Assembly: GCA_030832085.1 (NCBI GenBank) | Contig: JAURJU010000064.1 | Coordinates: 1-64,000 of the forward strand | DNA from: Chitinophagales bacterium | GTDB taxonomy: Bacteria; Bacteroidota; Bacteroidia; Chitinophagales; Chitinophagaceae | Reading direction: 5' to 3' | Length of the DNA stretch: 64,000 bases | Part shown: piece after piece, positions 63,212 to 64,000 of the stretch | Layout of the letters: every line of letters begins with the position of its first letter | Numbering within the stretch: position 1 is the first letter of the stretch | Notes under the pieces: model-generated | What the model was told of the DNA's origin: nothing | Seen by the model: only the letters and a program-made list of their open reading frames with translations | Database searches by the model: none | Position numbers and translations under genes: made by a program

Positions 63212-64000
63212 ATGATGAAACTATTGTTTGCCGTAATCCTTTTAATGGGAAACGTATGCTTGGCCCAGGACAGCATCAAGCCTGCTGATGTGCACAGGAT
63301 GGCGGATTTGCTTGACCTGAAATATTCTGATAAGGAAGTGGGGATGATGATACCAGACCTGAAAGACAACATCATCGACTATAAAAAAATGCATGCGCTG
63401 TCGCTGGACAACAGCATCTCCATGAGCTTGGCACAGCGTTTAATACCTGAAGCAATCAAACAAGAAAGACTGAAATGGAAATACGATAAAAAAATTAAAC
63501 TCCCGGTCAACAAAAATGAACTGGCATTTTATTCGATCCAAGCCCTTGGGTCATTGCTTCGAAACAAGTCCATCACTGCTGTTGAATTGACAGGGTTTTT
63601 TATCAACCGGTTGAAACAATTTGGAGATACGCTTCAGTGCACGATAAGCCTTACAGAATCAATAGCGATGGAGCAGGCAACAAGAGCAGATGAAGAATTG
63701 AACAGGGGTATAGATCGAGGTCCGCTGCATGGTATTCCATATGGTTTAAAAGATCTTTTTGCTGTGAAGGGCACAAAAACAACCTGGGGCGCAGCACCAT
63801 ATAAAAACCAAACCATCGATGAAGACGCTTATGTTTACACCCGGTTGAAAGAGGCAGGAGCAGTGTTGGTGGCTAAATTTACTTTGGGTGCTTTGGCGAT
63901 GGGAGACCATTGGTTTGGTGGAAGAACAAAAAACCCCTGGAACCTTGAAAAGGGCTCCAGTGGCTCATCTGCAGGATCCTCTTCTGCGACCGTGGCTGGC
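63212..64000 (+). CDS. Exported amidase signature family enzyme (C-terminus beyond window)
   Basis: The frame is open from the ATG at 63212 to the window edge (263 codons seen). A signal peptide (MMKLLFAVILLMGNVCLAQ) and a polar N-terminal extension of about 95 residues come before the amidase signature domain. The catalytic Lys lies in HGIPYGLKDLF, and the cis-Ser and nucleophile Ser in GSSGSSAGSSSATVAG at the window end. The family hydrolyses amide bonds of diverse substrates; exported Bacteroidota members are common but their substrates are unknown. Confidence 0.9.
   Translation, partial: MMKLLFAVILLMGNVCLAQDSIKPADVHRMADLLDLKYSDKEVGMMIPDLKDNIIDYKKMHALSLDNSISMSLAQRLIPEAIKQERLKWKYDKKIKLPVNKNELAFYSIQALGSLLRNKSITAVELTGFFINRLKQFGDTLQCTISLTESIAMEQATRADEELNRGIDRGPLHGIPYGLKDLFAVKGTKTTWGAAPYKNQTIDEDAYVYTRLKEAGAVLVAKFTLGALAMGDHWFGGRTKNPWNLEKGSSGSSAGSSSATVAG

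Noticed and set aside
1-64000. CRISPR arrays, transposons, phage genes, tRNA or rRNA genes
   Set aside because: I looked for regular 20-40 base repeats with spacers, transposase motifs, integrase motifs and cloverleaf-like segments in the gaps and found none; the only repeats are the 7-base and 9-base tandem units and one short direct repeat.

Overview
The window looks like a chromosomal segment from a member of the Bacteroidota, most likely the Chitinophagaceae or close relatives. Four things point there: an alternative complex III respiratory operon of the Bacteroidota type, two secreted proteins with type IX secretion sorting tails, menaquinone synthesis by the futalosine route (MqnC), and promoters of the phylum's TTG / TAnnTTTG form instead of sigma-70 boxes. 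Coding density is high: about 50 genes, no gene-free stretch over 300 bases, and no tRNA, rRNA, CRISPR array, transposase or phage gene that I could see.

Layout. 1-4691: the start of a minus-strand respiratory operon (actA, actB, edge of actC). 4849-13865: plus-strand genes: a membrane-domain/PurN fusion, a small regulatory-domain protein, then secreted hydrolases (beta-lactamase-fold serine hydrolase, M19 dipeptidase, penicillin acylase), an unassigned secreted protein and a secreted TIM-barrel protein. 13900-18857: two paralogous secreted metallophosphoesterases around an overlapping YHYH-protein/PEBP pair. 18901-28358: a tightly packed minus-strand run of seven genes (aspartyl protease-PDZ, two M16 peptidases, GH116, SlyD-type isomerase, GH172, DUF6786 lipoprotein). 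28403-36382: mqnC and the 5-oxoprolinase genes pxpB-pxpC and pxpA plus an Nramp-fold transporter, with an opposite-strand block (NHL protein; TM2, DUF2752, DUF4870-like, M48 peptidase) between pxpC and pxpA. 36418-46318: minus-strand SNF2 helicase with two SWIM motifs, comB, gcvT, a PspC membrane protein with its PadR regulator, and an M24 peptidase. 46520-58806: two large AT-rich type IX cargo paralogs, PcrA helicase, a DUF4382 lipoprotein, an N-acyl-D-amino-acid deacylase, a one-domain asparaginase with an NTF2-like partner, and an OmpA lipoprotein. 58900-64000: a YncE/phosphoesterase fusion, a candidate small RNA, recA, mgsA and the start of a secreted amidase.

Together the region encodes respiration (ACIII, menaquinone) and much exported hydrolysis of peptides, amides, N-acyl groups and glycosides. 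The intracellular PxpABC enzymes can return pyroglutamate to glutamate. No defence system or mobile island is apparent. The most unusual items are the PurN fusion; the Nramp-fold transporter that lacks the metal-site motifs beside pxpA; a perfect palindrome over the -33 box of padR; a strong terminator between two divergent genes upstream of recA that implies a short RNA; and two families of short tandem repeats (7-nt and 9-nt units) that lie both between genes and inside reading frames, including that of PcrA.
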